From: JACQFK01 sp035644495 | Lineage (GTDB): Bacteria > Planctomycetota > MHYJ01 > JACPRB01 | Assembly (NCBI GenBank): GCA_035644495.1 | Contig: DASQOM010000240.1 | Location: forward strand, 1-29,240 | DNA length: 29,240 nt | Reading direction: 5' to 3' | Part shown: positions 19,749-27,935 of the stretch, in pieces | How the letters are laid out: each line of letters begins with the position of its first letter | How positions within the stretch are numbered: the first letter of the stretch is position 1 | Made by a program: the position numbers and the translations under genes | Notes under the pieces: model-generated | The model's database searches: none | What the model saw: only the letters and a program-made list of their open reading frames with translations | What the model was told of the DNA's origin: nothing

Positions 19749-21004
19749 TCGAGCGCCTCCCGGATCACTTCGCCCTTGTCGAGGATCCGCACCGGCCGGC
19801 CCGTCGACGTCCGGTATTCCCGGTCCGCGTCGATCCCGAGCGCCTGATAAACCGTGCGCAGGATGTCCTCCGGCCCCACCGGGCGCTCGGCGGGAAGCTC
19901 GCCGAGGGCGTCCGTCGCGCCGACGACCTGACCGCGCCTCGCCCCGCCGCCGGCCATCAGCACCGAACTCGCCCGCGGCCAGTGGTCGCGGCCGCCCAGC
20001 GCGTTCAGCTTCGGCGTGCGCCCGAACTCGCCCATGACGACCACCAGCGTCGACTCCAGTAGCCCGCGCGCGTCGAGATCCTGCAGCAGCGCCGACACCG
20101 CCAGATCCAGGTCGGGCAGCTTCCCCGCATAAACCTGCTTTCCCTGATTGAAGGTCCCCGCCAGCCGCTTGCCCGCGTTGTCGTGCGTGTCCCAGCCGTC
20201 GTCGTTGACGGTGACGAAGCGCGCCCCCGCCTCGATCAACCGCCGTGCCAGCAGGCACGACTGCCCCACGCGCGACGGACCATATCGCGTCCGCGCCTTC
20301 GGCTCTTCGCGCGTCAGGTCGAAGGCCGCGCGCGCCTCCTTCGACGTCACCAGCCCGAAGGCCTGCTCGAGGAAGCTGTCGCGGCCGGGGAGTTCCCCGA
20401 CGGAGTCGCAGAAGCGGTCGACCGCCGCGAGCATCGAGCGACGCCGGTCCAGGCGGTCCGCGTCGACGGGAGCCTCGAGGTCCTTCACCCGGAAGTCGCG
20501 CGACGGATCCGAGTGGACGGAGAACGGCTCGAACGCCGCGCTGAGGAACCCGGCGCCGCCGTACTGGGGGGCGGCGGGCACCGCGATCACGCTGGGCAGC
20601 GCCGCGCCGACGCCGAACTCCTTCGCCGCCACCGAGCCGAGCGACGGGTACACGAGCGCCGGCGTCGGCCGGTAGCCGGTGAGCATATAGTGCGATGCCC
20701 GGTCGTGGTTGCCCTCGGGCGACGTCACCGAACGGATCAGCGTGCAGCGGTCGAGCAGCGCACCCAGGCGCGGGAGTTGCTCGTTGACGCGAACCCCCTC
20801 CAGCGCCGACTTGCCGGGACGGAATTCGCCGCGGATCTCCGCGGGCGCCTCGGGCTTGAGGTCGAACATGTCCAGGTGGCTGGGCCCGCCGTTCAGCCAG
20901 ACGAGGATGCAGGACTTCCCGCGGGCGTCCCTGGCCCAGGCGAGGGCGTCCGCGAGCGAGAGCCCGAAGACCGAGCCGACCAGGAACTGGCGACGCGTGC
21001 ACAT
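19745..21004 (-). CDS. DUF1501 protein (sulfatase-like fold)
   Basis: The 419-residue protein has an N-terminal twin-arginine-like leader (CTRRQFLVGSVFGLSLADAL) and the DUF1501 motifs LVWLNGGPSHLDMFDLKP, TSPEGNHDRASHYMLTGYRP, RFVTVNDDGWDTHDN, VVVMGEFGRTP and GRDHWP, all of the alkaline phosphatase/sulfatase superfamily. The real activity of the family is not known. Its ATG overlaps the upstream stop by one base. DUF1549/DUF1553 and DUF1501 genes are almost always paired in planctomycetes, which suggests an exported pair acting on extracellular polymer or in respiration-like redox chemistry (inference). Confidence 0.93.
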   Translation of the reverse strand: MCTRRQFLVGSVFGLSLADALAWARDARGKSCILVWLNGGPSHLDMFDLKPEAPAEIRGEFRPGKSALEGVRVNEQLPRLGALLDRCTLIRSVTSPEGNHDRASHYMLTGYRPTPALVYPSLGSVAAKEFGVGAALPSVIAVPAAPQYGGAGFLSAAFEPFSVHSDPSRDFRVKDLEAPVDADRLDRRRSMLAAVDRFCDSVGELPGRDSFLEQAFGLVTSKEARAAFDLTREEPKARTRYGPSRVGQSCLLARRLIEAGARFVTVNDDGWDTHDNAGKRLAGTFNQGKQVYAGKLPDLDLAVSALLQDLDARGLLESTLVVVMGEFGRTPKLNALGGRDHWPRASSVLMAGGGARRGQVVGATDALGELPAERPVGPEDILRTVYQALGIDADREYRTSTGRPVRILDKGEVIREALE

Positions 21005-22776
21005 CAGTGGTTCGTCCCGAACTCTTTCGAGTTCAATAGAGCCCAGAAAAGATCCTTCAGATACTCGTCGCCGCTGCCGGTCCAGTGGGCGCGCTCGGCC
21101 GCGGTCGGCAGCCGGGACAGGGTCCGCAGGTAGAGGTTCTCGACCGTATCCGCGGCGAGTAGGCCGTCGATCTCCGCGCTGTTCATCAGGTGCAGGGTTC
21201 GCGAGAGGGTCTCCCCGGCGAGCACGGCATCGGGCGGCAGCGCGGCGCCCGCCGCCGTGGAGACGGCGCGGGTCAGGACATCGCCTTCCAGCGGCTTCAC
21301 CCGGCGCTCGGCATAGAACGGATCTCCGCGGCCCGAGCGCCGCCCGTACGCTTCCGATTTCATCACGACCGCGACCAGGCCCTTGATCGAAGAGTCCTTC
21401 CGGAAGGAGCGCGCGAGAGCCTCGAGGAGGTCGGGATGCGTCGGCGGATTGCTGGCGCGAAGGTCGTCAACCGGCTCGACCAGGCCCCGGCCCATCAGCG
21501 CCGCCCAGACCCGGTTCGCCGCCGCGCGCCCGAAGGCGTCCTCTTCGACGACCCAGCGGGCCAGGTCCTCGCGGCGGTCCGCGCTCGATCCGAACGGCGG
21601 AAGCACGGGCTTCCCGTGCAGCTCCAGCTCTCCGCGCGGCTCCAGGTCCACCCGGCCGTCGCGGACGCGGACGCGCGCGAAGAACGCCGCCATCGCCATA
21701 TAGTCCTTCTGGGTGAAGCGCTCGAACGGATGGTTGTGGCACTGGGCACACATCCAGCGCGCCCCGAGCAGCTGCTGGCCCACGAACTCCGCCAGCAGCT
21801 TCGGATCGCCGACCGCCTTATAGAGGTGCGCTTCCCGCGTCAGCAGGGTCCGCACCGTCTCGTCGTAGGGCTCCGCCCAGCGGCTCCGGAGCCAGGCCTG
21901 AAACTCCGGGCCGCGGATCGGCCACGACTTCGTCCAGAGCGAGCTCCAATGCTCCGCGAACTCCGGGCGGGACAGGAGCGCGTCGACGAGGCCGTCGCGA
22001 TCGCCCGAGAACGCCCGCACCTCGGCGGGCGACGGGAGGATCCCCAGGGCATCGAGGGTGGCCCGGCGCAGGAAGGCCGCGTCGTCGCAGGGGCCCAGCG
22101 GCGGCAGGCCGAAGCGGGAAAGCTTCTCGTTGACGAAGTCATCCACGAAATTGCGCCGGTCGTGGACCTCAATCCGGGGACCATAAGGACGCCCCGCCGC
22201 CACCGCCGTGACCTGGCCGCCGTAGCGGACCATGATCGCCGTCTCACCCGGCGCCTTGACGACCCCGTCCGCGTCGGCGATGGCGTCGTCGTTCGACGAG
22301 GTCAGCGCGAGCGCGGTGACGTCGCGCGTCGAGCCGTCGGAGTAATGCGCCGTGACCTGGCCGGGGACGGCGCTGATGCGGACCAGGTCGACGGGCCGCG
22401 ACGAACGGTAGGGAGCCCCGGCTTGAAGCCAGTCGAGCACGACTCGATAGGAGTCGGAGCCGGGCTCGAGGACTTTGCCGCCTCGGTGCTTGAGCTCCCG
22501 GGTCGGCTTCCGGAGCAGGAGGCTCTTCCCAGGTTCGGCCAGGTCGATCCGGCGGCCGCGCAGCTCCCGGGTGATCGCCTCGTGGTCGCGGGCCGCGTCG
22601 TAGCCAAGGAGGGAGAGCTTGAACCCATTCTGGCCGGTCGCGGAACCGTGGCAGCCGCCGGAGTTGCAGCCGAGACGCGTCAGTCTCGGGAGGACGTCGT
22701 TGGGGAAATCGATCTCCTCCGCCGGAGTCCCCGGCGCGTCGCCGATCAGGAGGAGGACGAGCCAGGCGCGCTTCAT
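21004..22776 (-). CDS. DUF1549/DUF1553 cytochrome-like exported protein
   Basis: The 590-residue protein starts MKRAWLVLLLIGDAPGTPAE (signal peptide). Residues 30-110 hold a cytochrome-like segment with LGCNSGGCHGSATGQNGFKL. DUF1549 follows (FVDDFVNEKLSRFGLPPLGP, FLRRATLDALGILPSPAEV, with the further CAQCHNHPFERFTQKDY motif), then DUF1553 (AFGRAAANRVWAALMGRGLV, LHLMNSAEI, NLYLRTLSRLPTAAERAHW). Both Cys-x-x-Cys-His sites could bind c-type heme. ATG 22774-22776 overlaps the upstream stop (ATGA). Length is moderate for the family, whose members often carry more domains. Confidence 0.92.
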   Translation of the reverse strand: MKRAWLVLLLIGDAPGTPAEEIDFPNDVLPRLTRLGCNSGGCHGSATGQNGFKLSLLGYDAARDHEAITRELRGRRIDLAEPGKSLLLRKPTRELKHRGGKVLEPGSDSYRVVLDWLQAGAPYRSSRPVDLVRISAVPGQVTAHYSDGSTRDVTALALTSSNDDAIADADGVVKAPGETAIMVRYGGQVTAVAAGRPYGPRIEVHDRRNFVDDFVNEKLSRFGLPPLGPCDDAAFLRRATLDALGILPSPAEVRAFSGDRDGLVDALLSRPEFAEHWSSLWTKSWPIRGPEFQAWLRSRWAEPYDETVRTLLTREAHLYKAVGDPKLLAEFVGQQLLGARWMCAQCHNHPFERFTQKDYMAMAAFFARVRVRDGRVDLEPRGELELHGKPVLPPFGSSADRREDLARWVVEEDAFGRAAANRVWAALMGRGLVEPVDDLRASNPPTHPDLLEALARSFRKDSSIKGLVAVVMKSEAYGRRSGRGDPFYAERRVKPLEGDVLTRAVSTAAGAALPPDAVLAGETLSRTLHLMNSAEIDGLLAADTVENLYLRTLSRLPTAAERAHWTGSGDEYLKDLFWALLNSKEFGTNH

Positions 22777-23660
22777 TTTCCGTGCTTCTCGAGCTGCCGG
22801 AGGATCTCGGCCTGGCCCAGGTCGTTGCCGTACTTCAGGTCGCGGACGCGCGTCAGGATCGCGAGATACTGCTTCTTCAGCTCCTCGTTCGTTCCGATGT
22901 AGCCCTCGATGTCCTTCACGGCCGCGTCGAGCTGCTCCCGGGTCGCCGCGCGCTGGATCAGCCGGCGGCAGTGGTTGACGAGCGTCTCGTCCTCGCGCGG
23001 CTTCTCCATCTCGCCGCGGCGAGGCGGGGCCGACGCGGACTTCTCCAGCTGGATCTTGAGCGACGCGATCTCCTCCCGGGCCGCGGCGAGCTCCTCGTGC
23101 AGGCGCCGCTCCTCCGCCGTCCCGGAGGCTTCCGTCGACGCCGCCTTCAGCACCTCGTCGATGGCGGCCCGGATCCGGGGCGCATCGGTTTCGTTCGGCG
23201 CCACCAGCGCGAAATTCGCCGCCACCTGGTTTTGACGGACGACGAGGATCGTGAGCATCACCTCGCGATTGAGACCGTAGGCACCGGGACCTTCCTTTCC
23301 GTCGAGCGAGATCCCCAGCGGGCACTTGAGATTGAGCGACCTGACCACGATCGGAAGATGTCGTTCGGCGCCGTCGCGGTCCTCCGACAGGGAGATGAAG
23401 CGGGTCTGAAGGCCGCGCGCTTCCTTGATCCGCCCGGTCTCGTCGAGGGCGCGCATCAGGGCGCCGGCGGGCCGGGTCAGCTCGTGGACGAAGACCAGGA
23501 CAACGGGCGCCCCGTTGGCCTCAGCCAGATAATCGCGTTCCCCGCGCGAGCCGACGTCGAAGACCTTGAAGCCCGGCGTCTTCTCACCCGGCTGGGGGCC
23601 CGAAAGCCGGGCCTCCTGGGCGGAGGCGAGCGAGAGCAGGACGGCGGCGATGATTCCCAT
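22773..23660 (-). CDS. Secreted redoxin-like protein with C-terminal coiled coil
   Basis: The 295-residue product begins with a signal peptide (MGIIAAVLLSLASAQE), then a peroxiredoxin/thioredoxin-like fold: GEKTPGFKVFDVGSRGERDY, NGAPVVLVFVHELTRPAGAL, RFISLSEDRDGAERHLPIVV, LGISLDGKEGPGAYGLNREV and TILVVRQNQVAANFALV. The usual catalytic Cys at the FVHELT position is absent, so it is probably not a working peroxidase. Residues 185-295 are charged and helical. GGGGAGGAG precedes ATG 23658-23660. It is the first gene of the coupled operon down to the WD40 gene. Confidence 0.8.
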   Translation of the reverse strand: MGIIAAVLLSLASAQEARLSGPQPGEKTPGFKVFDVGSRGERDYLAEANGAPVVLVFVHELTRPAGALMRALDETGRIKEARGLQTRFISLSEDRDGAERHLPIVVRSLNLKCPLGISLDGKEGPGAYGLNREVMLTILVVRQNQVAANFALVAPNETDAPRIRAAIDEVLKAASTEASGTAEERRLHEELAAAREEIASLKIQLEKSASAPPRRGEMEKPREDETLVNHCRRLIQRAATREQLDAAVKDIEGYIGTNEELKKQYLAILTRVRDLKYGNDLGQAEILRQLEKHGK

Positions 23661-23800
23661 GGCTCCTCCCCGAGGGGGATCCGTTCCCCTTCAAGTTCAA
23701 CGGCCGGGCGCGCCGGGTATTGTGCCCCGCCGAAAATCGCGGGGCGGGCGGCCGATCCCGCGGAAGTCCCTGCAAGCTGCTGGGGACCAATTCCTTGCCC

Positions 23801-23824
23801 GGAAATGCACTATTGCATTATTCC
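23801..23824 (+). promoter_or_regulatory. Inverted repeat in the divergent promoter region
   Basis: AATGCA (23804-23809) and TGCATT (23814-23819) are separated by 4 nt, with GGA/TCC extending the symmetry outward. It lies in the A/T-richer part of the gap between the divergent redoxin and helical-protein genes, and TTGCCC (23795-23800) with TTATTC (23818-23823) at 17-bp spacing could be a plus-strand promoter overlapping it. Bases 23661-23914 hold no gene that I can support; a 7-bp hairpin is at 23724-23745. Confidence 0.35.
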
Positions 23825-23914
23825 GGATTCCGTTTGGGGTTTCGGACATTGCAGGGCACACTTAGGGAGGGATGGGGCCCCTCGGGGCCCCGGTTGTTCA
23901 AGAAGGAGCTGCGG

Positions 23915-24364
23915 GTGGAGACGCTGAGCGAGGGCGCGCGGGAAGTCATCCGCGAGAAAATCTCCCAGGAGGTCCGGCGCCAGTACCTCGAAGTCACCTG
24001 GACCTGGTTCGAGCAGGAAGCCCTTCCCGACTACCTCCGACACCGCGAGAAGAGCCTGTGGGAGCGCTACGAGAAGCGCCTCAGCGAAATGCCCCAGCCC
24101 GCCCCAGAAGCCTCCCAGGAGGACCTCCAGGCCGAGTGGCGTGAAATCCTCGCCGAGCACCTTCGCCGTGAGGAGAAGTGGCTCCGCAAGCTCTTCGAGA
24201 AATCCACCGAGGAGAATATCGAAGGCACCATCCGCCAGCTCTGCGCCGAAAGCTGCGCCACGGAGCTCAAGAACATCCTCAACAACCTGAAGCAGCGCAA
24301 CCCGCTCGGCGACGTGGTCACCGGCCTCCGCCAGATCTGGGCGGAGCAGTTCCAGCCGATCTGA
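23915..24364 (+). CDS. Unknown charged helical protein
   Basis: The 149-residue product starts (GTG) METLSEGAREVIREKISQEV and continues with RRQYLEVTWTWFEQEALPDY, KSLWERYEKRLSEMPQPAPE and a C-terminal GTIRQLCAESCATELKNILN. It is rich in Glu, Arg and Trp, with heptad-like spacing suggesting coiled helices, and has no membrane segment. I recognise no family. GTG 23915 is preceded by AAGGAG at 23903-23908, 6 bp away; upstream frame extension to 23720 is unlikely to be coding. It converges with the HD gene, 12 bp between stops. Confidence 0.7.
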   Translation: METLSEGAREVIREKISQEVRRQYLEVTWTWFEQEALPDYLRHREKSLWERYEKRLSEMPQPAPEASQEDLQAEWREILAEHLRREEKWLRKLFEKSTEENIEGTIRQLCAESCATELKNILNNLKQRNPLGDVVTGLRQIWAEQFQPI

Positions 24365-24376
24365 GCGCCGTCGTCG

Positions 24377-25027
24377 TCAGGCCTTCCCCTCCCACTCCGC
24401 ATGGAAGCGTTCCAGGAACTCCTCCAGGAAGGCGTGACGCTCCCGCGCGATGCGCCGACCTTCGCGCGTATGCAGACGGCCTTTCAGCAGCAGCAGCTTC
24501 TCGTGGAAATGGTTGATGGTGTGTCCCTTCGCCTTCTTGTACGCCGCGAAGCTCCGGTGCAGCACCGGCTTCACACCCGGCTCGTACATCAACCGGTTCT
24601 TCGCCCCGCCGTACGCGAACGCCCGCGCGACGCCGATGGCGCCGATCGCGTCCAGCCGGTCCGCGTCCTGCACGATCCGCGACTCGAGCGACGTGGGCCG
24701 GTCCGCGACCCCCGCGCCCTTATAGCTGATCTCCCGGCACACCTGCTGGACGCGGACGATCAGCGCGGCCTCCGCCCGATGACGCCGGAGCAGGCGTGCC
24801 GCCTCGCGCGGCGCCGCCTCCTCGTCGCCTCCGTGGAACTTCCAGTCGCCCACGTCATGGAGCAGCGCGCCTAGCGACACGACCGCGCGATCCGCCCGCG
24901 GCTCCGTTTTCGCCAGCCGGTCGGCCGTCTGCCATACCCGCCACACGTGCCACCAGTCGTGGCCCGTGCCGTCGCCTTCCATGGCGCTGCGGACCGACCG
25001 GGAGACCCGGGCGATGAGGGCGTTCAT
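24377..25027 (-). CDS. HD-domain phosphohydrolase (YedJ/YpgQ-like)
   Basis: The 216-residue protein has the HD metal-binding motifs: GHDWWHVWRVW (H23, H27 region), LGALLHDVGDWKF (H57 D58), and QDADRLDAIGAIGVARAFAY with the last Asp. The C-terminal INHFHEKLLLLKGRLHTREG is typical of the YedJ/YpgQ group, for which nucleotide diphosphatase activity has been reported for a Bacillus member. Start ATG 25025-25027 lies 10 bp after the FHA gene stop; no clear Shine-Dalgarno site is seen, so it may depend on upstream translation. It is the last gene of the kinase-FHA operon. Confidence 0.85.
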   Translation of the reverse strand: MNALIARVSRSVRSAMEGDGTGHDWWHVWRVWQTADRLAKTEPRADRAVVSLGALLHDVGDWKFHGGDEEAAPREAARLLRRHRAEAALIVRVQQVCREISYKGAGVADRPTSLESRIVQDADRLDAIGAIGVARAFAYGGAKNRLMYEPGVKPVLHRSFAAYKKAKGHTINHFHEKLLLLKGRLHTREGRRIARERHAFLEEFLERFHAEWEGKA

Positions 25028-25037
25028 GAGGGGAGGC

Positions 25038-26090
25038 TCAGACCTGGACCGACTTCCACTCCGCACTGCCCGGCGGCGCTGGAGGCGGAACCGGCGCGCC
25101 CAGGCTCAGCGCCTTAAGGCGCGCGTCGAGTGCGACGCGCTCGATTCCGAGTTTCTTCGCGGCTGCGCTCAGGTCGCCCTGCGAGCCGTGCAGCGCCTCG
25201 ACGATGACCTCCTTCTCGAAGGCCGGGACCAGCTCCTCCAGCGACTTCGCCGAGCCCCACGAGCCCGACGAGATGCGCCGGAGCTGGGCGAGCCGCGTCG
25301 CCGCAAAGATCGCCAGGGCCGATGCGAAGCGCAGGTCGGACGACTTGAAGCGAGGCCGCGCGTCGCCCTCCGGGATCCGCGCGTCCAGGTAGACCAGGCC
25401 GAGATAGCCGGACTTCGTCGCCAGCGGCGCGCAGAGGATGCCGATGCCCTTCCCTTCGTTCGGCTGACGGCGGATCACGTCGGTCGCGATCACCGCGCGG
25501 CGCTCCTTGGACACCTGGTGATGCAGCACGTTGGACAGGTAGAACTCCTCGTCCCCCGACGGCGCCCGCCGCGCCGCGGGCTTGAGCGATCCGGAGCCGT
25601 CGGTCACCATGACGAAGCCGCGCTCCGCCGAAATCGCGAGCATCAGCGCTTCCAGCAGATTCCTGGCGATCTCCTTCTCGTCGTCGAGCGCGATCATGCC
25701 GGCCGCAACGCCGAGCAGCTTCTGCAGCCGCTCGTCGGGCTCGCCCGGGGCGAAGGGGTCCGCGACGCTGTCGATGGCCGCCGCCCTCGGCAGCTTCTCG
25801 GGATCCTTGGTGGGGTCGAAGACGAGGACGTGCTCGCCGACCTCGAGCTGGTCGTCCGGCCTCAGGATGGCCTCCCGCACCGACTGGCCGTTGACGAAGA
25901 TGCCGTTCCGGCTGCCGTTGTCCTTGATGAGCATGCCGTCGGGGCGCTTTTCCATCCGCGCGTGGATCCGGGACACATGGCGCCCGTCCAGGCGGACGGC
26001 GCAGTTCTCGCCCCGGCCGATGGAGGCGAGCTCGGACACCTCGAAGGTCTTTCCGCGCAGCGGGCCCTCGATGACGAAGAATTTGCTCAT
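25038..26090 (-). CDS. FHA-GAF-Fis-type HTH regulator
   Basis: The 350-residue protein combines an FHA phosphothreonine-binding domain (about 5-95: ELASIGRGENCAVRLDGRHV, SRIHARM, DNGSRNGIFVNGQSV), a GAF-like domain (about 125-285: LEALMLAISAERGFVMVTDG, AVIATDVIRRQ, GIGILCAPLATKSGYLGLVY) and a C-terminal Fis-like HTH (EVIVEALHGSQGDLSAAAKK, LGIERVALDARLKAL). The layout resembles sigma-54 activators without the AAA+ motor, so it could bind DNA but not drive sigma-54. ATG overlaps the kinase stop (ATGA), suggesting that it reads the kinase output. Confidence 0.87.
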   Translation of the reverse strand: MSKFFVIEGPLRGKTFEVSELASIGRGENCAVRLDGRHVSRIHARMEKRPDGMLIKDNGSRNGIFVNGQSVREAILRPDDQLEVGEHVLVFDPTKDPEKLPRAAAIDSVADPFAPGEPDERLQKLLGVAAGMIALDDEKEIARNLLEALMLAISAERGFVMVTDGSGSLKPAARRAPSGDEEFYLSNVLHHQVSKERRAVIATDVIRRQPNEGKGIGILCAPLATKSGYLGLVYLDARIPEGDARPRFKSSDLRFASALAIFAATRLAQLRRISSGSWGSAKSLEELVPAFEKEVIVEALHGSQGDLSAAAKKLGIERVALDARLKALSLGAPVPPPAPPGSAEWKSVQV

Positions 26091-26917
26091 GAGGTCAGCA
26101 TCGAAAACCAGTCGGAGGCGCCGGCCGACCACTCGTGAAGCGCGTCGGCGAGGTCTTTCGCCGTAGCATATCGGCGCGCCGGATCCTTGTCCATCGCCTT
26201 CAAAATGATCCGCTCCAGCTCGACGTCGAGCGCAGGGTCCACCGTCCGCGGAGCCGCCGGCGCGACACGCGCCAACTTCTCCAGAACCTCCGCCGTCGAC
26301 CGCCCGGTATACGGCGCCCGTCCGGTCGCCGCCTCGTACAACACGGCCCCCAAAGAGTAGACGTCGGATCGGCCGTCGATCACGTCATTCATCGCCGCAG
26401 CCTGTTCGGGGCTCATGTAGACCGGCGTCCCCGCCGTCACCCCGGCCTTCCACTTCGCCCCCAGCACCCGGGCGATCCCGAAGTCCGTCAGTTTCGGCGA
26501 GCCGTCGCTCTTGAGCAGGATGTTGCTCGGGACCACGTCCCCGTGCACCACCCCGTTCCGGTGCGCGTGGTGCAGGCCCCGTGCCACGGCCGAGAGGATC
26601 AGGGCCGCGTGCTTGGGCGTGAAGGCCCGCCGGGCGATCGCCTTCGCGAAGGAGGGGCCTTCGACGTATTCCAGCACGAGGTAGAACTTGCCGCGATCGC
26701 GGCCCGCGTCGAGCACTTTCACGATCGCCGGATGGGCGAGCCGCGCCATGATGAGGCCTTCCTGCACGAAGCGGTCGGTGAGCGTCTCGTCCTTCGCCCA
26801 CCCGTCCGCCAGGACCTTGAGGGCGACCACGACGCCGTCCCGGTCGGCCTTGTAGACCGTGCCCATCGCGCCTTTGCCCAGCTCGCCCAGCACCGCGCAG
26901 CCGCCAAGGGTGTCCAT
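26087..26917 (-). CDS. Compact Ser/Thr protein kinase with altered catalytic loop
   Basis: The 276-residue kinase has the glycine loop GELGKGAMGTVYKA (11-24), K34 in VALKVL, the helix-C Glu in FVQEGLIMARL, the catalytic loop VVHGDVVPSN (123-132), DFG (145-147) and GTPVYMSPEQ. The catalytic Asp127 is present but the usual HRDLKPxN is HGDVVPSN: Arg is replaced by Gly and the catalytic-loop Lys by Val. It has no membrane anchor or sensor domain, so it is soluble and consists of the kinase domain only. It leads the operon with the FHA-GAF-Fis gene and is divergent from the cyclase gene. Confidence 0.9.
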   Translation of the reverse strand: MDTLGGCAVLGELGKGAMGTVYKADRDGVVVALKVLADGWAKDETLTDRFVQEGLIMARLAHPAIVKVLDAGRDRGKFYLVLEYVEGPSFAKAIARRAFTPKHAALILSAVARGLHHAHRNGVVHGDVVPSNILLKSDGSPKLTDFGIARVLGAKWKAGVTAGTPVYMSPEQAAAMNDVIDGRSDVYSLGAVLYEAATGRAPYTGRSTAEVLEKLARVAPAAPRTVDPALDVELERIILKAMDKDPARRYATAKDLADALHEWSAGASDWFSMLTS

Positions 26918-26930
26918 GCGTGTCCGTCCG

Positions 26931-26936
26931 ATTATA
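26931..26936 (-). promoter_or_regulatory. Consensus -10 box for the kinase operon
   Basis: On the minus strand TATAAT stands 14 bp before the kinase ATG, giving a leader of about 7 nt. The -35 position reads GGGGAA, a poor match, so an activator or another sigma factor may be needed. Confidence 0.5.
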
Positions 26937-26971
26937 ACGGGACGCGCCCCGGGTTCCCCTCCTCAAAAATC

Positions 26972-27000
26972 TTTGTGGTGGGCCCGGATTTTTGTACATT
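26972..27000 (+). promoter_or_regulatory. Promoter of the cyclase-FHA gene, probably leaderless mRNA
   Basis: TTTGTG (26972-26977) and TACATT (26995-27000) are 17 bp apart. Transcription should start near 27007, at or just before the GTG start codon, and there is no Shine-Dalgarno sequence. Confidence 0.5.
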
Positions 27001-27008
27001 CTCTATTC

Positions 27009-27896
27009 GTGGAAAGTAGCGTTCTTACCGTCATGTTCACCGACCTCGTCGGCTCGGTGAAGATGTACAACAAGGTTTCCGACTCCATCGCCGTGGAACT
27101 CGTGAGAAGCCTTGAAACCCAGGTCGTCGAGGTCCTCCCCAAGTACCGGGGGAAGATGATCAAGTCCACCGGCGACGGCCAGCTGCTGACGTTCGAGGAC
27201 GCCCCCAACGCCGCCAAGGCCGCCCAGGAGGTCCACCGCCTCTGCGACCTCCTCGCCCGCAACAAGATGACGGACATCTTCGTCCGCATCGCCCTCAACA
27301 CGGGGGAGGTCTTCCAGGGCGACACCGACATCCACGGCAATTCGGTGAACCTCGCGGCCCGGCTGCTCACGGTCTGCGGCGCCTGCGAGACCACCGTCAC
27401 GGCCGAGACCTGGGGAACGATGCAGCAGGAGGACCGCAAGGGCTTCCTCCCGCACGGCCCGGAGGTGTTCAAGGGCTTCACCCGCTACACCCGCATCTAC
27501 AAGAAGCCCAACCCCAATCCGTTGACGGACGTGACCTTCCGGCCCGAGTCCCTCGGCGGCGACGACACGTCGCTGGTCGTCACCGAGTCGATGCCGAAGC
27601 ACCAGCGCTACGTCGCCACGCTCGACCACCCCCAGGGCAAGAAGACCTTCGAGATCAAGGAAGGCGAGACGCACGTGCTCGGCCGCGCGCCGGAATGCAA
27701 CACCGTGGTGACCGACAAGATGTTCTCGGGCACCCATATGGCGCTGGCGGTCGTCGACGGCGTGCTGTGGGTTTTCGACCTTCAGAGCTCGAACGGAATC
27801 ACGTTCCGCGGGAAGAAGATCAAGCGGCGGAAGCCGGTGTCGGTGAACGACATGATCCAGCTTCCCACCGGCAACCTGCAGTTCAAGCTCCCGTAG
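27009..27896 (+). CDS. Class III adenylate cyclase fused to an FHA domain
   Basis: The 295-residue protein has a class III nucleotidyl cyclase domain at residues 1-165: FTDLVGS with metal-binding D12, the adenine-selecting K52 in KSTGDG, metal-binding D56, and DIHGNSVNLAARL with D107, N114 and R118 for substrate selection and transition state. All catalytic residues are present, so cAMP production is expected. A C-terminal FHA domain (about 220-290: THVLGRAPECNTVVTDKMFS, GTHMALAV, DLQSSNGITFRGKKIKRRKP) follows. GTG 27009 is chosen because homology begins there. It is divergent from the Ser/Thr kinase gene, whose product could phosphorylate the FHA ligand (inference). Confidence 0.88.
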   Translation: MESSVLTVMFTDLVGSVKMYNKVSDSIAVELVRSLETQVVEVLPKYRGKMIKSTGDGQLLTFEDAPNAAKAAQEVHRLCDLLARNKMTDIFVRIALNTGEVFQGDTDIHGNSVNLAARLLTVCGACETTVTAETWGTMQQEDRKGFLPHGPEVFKGFTRYTRIYKKPNPNPLTDVTFRPESLGGDDTSLVVTESMPKHQRYVATLDHPQGKKTFEIKEGETHVLGRAPECNTVVTDKMFSGTHMALAVVDGVLWVFDLQSSNGITFRGKKIKRRKPVSVNDMIQLPTGNLQFKLP

Positions 27897-27935
27897 AGGC
27901 CTGCGCTTCCGCCTCGATCTGCCCGCCGGCGATCC

